Of a stretch of 6,384 bases of DNA, positions 5,626-6,384 are shown piece by piece. The notes under the pieces are model-generated. The model was not told where the DNA came from. It saw only the letters and a program-made list of their open reading frames with translations, and did no database searches. Both the position numbers and the translations under genes were made by a program. The stretch's first letter is position 1. Each line of letters opens with the position of its first letter. The stretch lies in assembly GCA_035304085.1 (NCBI GenBank), contig DATGQT010000089.1, positions 1 to 6,384 on the forward strand, written 5' to 3'. Source of the DNA: DATGQT01 sp035304085 (lineage in GTDB: Bacteria > Bacteroidota > Rhodothermia > Rhodothermales > Rubricoccaceae).

Positions 5626-6204
5626 ATGAACACGTCTCGCTCCTTCCTCGGCGCTGTTCTCCTGGCGGCCGCCCTCATCGGTTGCGACGCCGCCCCCCTC
5701 GGCGACACGGCCTCGGCCTCCCCCTCCGACGCTCGCCCTGCCGACCGCTGCATGAACGTCCGCCACGCCGGCCTCGCCCAGCTCGGCGCACCGGTCCTCA
5801 TCCCGGTCGACCCCTACGCCGGCAGCGGCGCCTTGCCCACGCCCACGCAGCTCGGCCCCTACGATGGGCTCCTGAGCTCGATCCTCACCGACGAGGTGCA
5901 GATGGGGAACGGGGCCATCAAGTACCGCCTCGTCCACTACTTCGAGGACGGGGCGGGCAACGCCTTCTGGACCGACGACCACGCCGTGTGCAGCCCCGTC
6001 GGGAATGACCCCGCGACCTGCCTCGTCAACGACCGGCTGACCGTCGTCGGCGGCACCGGCGACTTCGGGAACGCCGAGGGCTTCCTGCACAACCGTGGCC
6101 TCATCACCCTGACGGAGCCGGTCTACGACCCCGACACCGGGATCACCACGTTCGGCACGCTGGAGATCGACCTCCACGGCCGCATCTGCGGCGACGGCCT
6201 CTAG
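5626..6204 (+). CDS. Predicted lipoprotein of unknown function, possible AOC/calycin-like barrel
   Basis: The protein has 192 residues. The N-terminus is a lipoprotein signal (MNTSRSFLGAVLLAAALIGC) with lipobox LIGC and lipidated Cys20, so it is anchored in the envelope. Residues 21-41 are an Ala/Ser/Asp/Pro linker. The rest (about 42-192) looks like an all-beta domain: PYDGLLSSILTDEV at 78-91, YRLVHYFEDGAGNAFWTDDH at 100-119, the motif LTVVGGTGDFGNAEG at 138-152, and the final strand FGTLEIDLHGRICGDGL. A GGTGxFxxAxG motif followed by a strand ending in GxI occurs in allene-oxide-cyclase/dirigent-like barrels. This is an analogy only, not a family assignment. Four Cys beyond Cys20 (42, 122, 132, 188) could form two disulfides, fitting an extracytoplasmic location. 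A hairpin lies between it and the upstream T9SS gene, so it is probably transcribed separately. Third positions are nearly all G/C, supporting a real gene. Confidence 0.87.
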   Translation: MNTSRSFLGAVLLAAALIGCDAAPLGDTASASPSDARPADRCMNVRHAGLAQLGAPVLIPVDPYAGSGALPTPTQLGPYDGLLSSILTDEVQMGNGAIKYRLVHYFEDGAGNAFWTDDHAVCSPVGNDPATCLVNDRLTVVGGTGDFGNAEGFLHNRGLITLTEPVYDPDTGITTFGTLEIDLHGRICGDGL

Positions 6205-6219
6205 CCGCTCGGGGAGCGG
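6205..6219 (+). terminator. Short hairpin abutting the lipoprotein stop codon
   Basis: CCGCTC (6205-6210) pairs with GAGCGG (6214-6219) around a GGG loop, directly after the TAG at 6202-6204. The 6-bp stem without a T tract is weak alone. It may act together with the larger hairpin at 6247-6282. Confidence 0.35.
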
Positions 6220-6246
6220 GGACGGCCTCGCTCGTAGTGGGCGAAA

Positions 6247-6282
6247 GGGGGCCGGAGGAGCGCCGCCGTCTCCTCCCGCCCC
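6247..6282. terminator. Bidirectional hairpin between convergent genes
   Basis: GGAGGAG (6254-6260) pairs perfectly with CTCCTCC (6270-6276) around a 9-nt loop. An outer GGGG (6247-6250) can pair with CCCC (6279-6282) across a small internal loop. It sits between two convergent stop codons, 6204 (plus) and 6289 (minus), where a shared terminator is expected. No T/A tracts flank it. Confidence 0.5.
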
Positions 6283-6288
6283 GCCTAC

Positions 6289-6384
6289 TCAGACGCCCCC
6301 GTCCACGAGGGCCCAGCCCCAGTCGAGGAGGGGGCGCAGCGCGGCGGCGGTGTCGAGGACGACGGCGGTGAAGGCGGGCGAGGC
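6289..6384 (-). CDS. C-terminal 31 codons of an unidentified minus-strand gene
   Basis: On the minus strand, the frame entering from the right edge encodes 31 residues, ASPAFTAVVLDTAAALRPLL followed by DWGWALVDGGV, then TGA at 6291-6289. Every third position is G or C, matching the real genes here, and the stop is followed by a good bidirectional hairpin. Together these make a true gene end likely. The fragment looks like an amphipathic helix with a Trp-rich tail. It is too short to name. Its start and function lie outside the window. Confidence 0.65.
   Translation of the reverse strand, partial: ASPAFTAVVLDTAAALRPLLDWGWALVDGGV

Noticed and set aside
4776..6177. Minus-strand frames opposite the T9SS gene end and the lipoprotein
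   Set aside because: Antisense shadows. The plus strand has a lipobox, Shine-Dalgarno and gene-like codon use.

Overview
The window is very GC-rich, and its real genes use codons ending almost only in G or C. It combines a type IX secretion (T9SS) C-terminal sorting domain, a CadC-like winged-helix/TPR regulator, a VCBS/FG-GAP repeat protein and a lipoprotein. This points to a high-GC marine member of the Bacteroidota/Rhodothermota lineage, such as Rubricoccaceae or Salinibacter relatives. The assignment is an inference from gene content and composition, not a match to a known genome.

Layout. From 765 down to the left edge lies the 5' part of a minus-strand gene for an exported VCBS/FG-GAP repeat protein, cut by the window. 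The gap 766-974 has no intact gene, but its right end (about 885-965, plus strand) looks like the last ~26 codons of a lost T9SS cargo gene. From 2876 down to 975 lies a 633-residue membrane-anchored regulator: winged helix, one membrane helix, TolB-like domain, TPRs. Its upstream region (2877-3088) carries phased 7-bp direct repeats at 11-bp spacing, resembling the binding sites of PhoB/OmpR-type winged-helix proteins. Facing away from it on the plus strand are an 87-residue charged helical protein (3089-3352) and, 28 bp later, a 713-residue T9SS-exported repetitive beta-rich protein (3381-5522). A 12-bp-stem hairpin follows that gene. A 192-residue lipoprotein with its own Shine-Dalgarno comes next (5626-6204). 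Two hairpins (6205-6219 and 6247-6282) then separate it from the last 31 codons of a minus-strand gene (6289 to the right edge).

How the parts may work together. The divergent arrangement suggests that the regulator controls itself and perhaps the small-protein/T9SS-protein pair through the shared intergenic region. Most other products are cell-envelope or exported proteins, so the window reads as a surface/secretome locus under a one-component transmembrane regulator. No RNA gene, insertion sequence or CRISPR array was seen. No clearly new multi-gene system is evident. The most informative signals are the phased operator-like repeats, the T9SS gene relic, and the internal duplication with a codon-ending switch in the large secreted protein.
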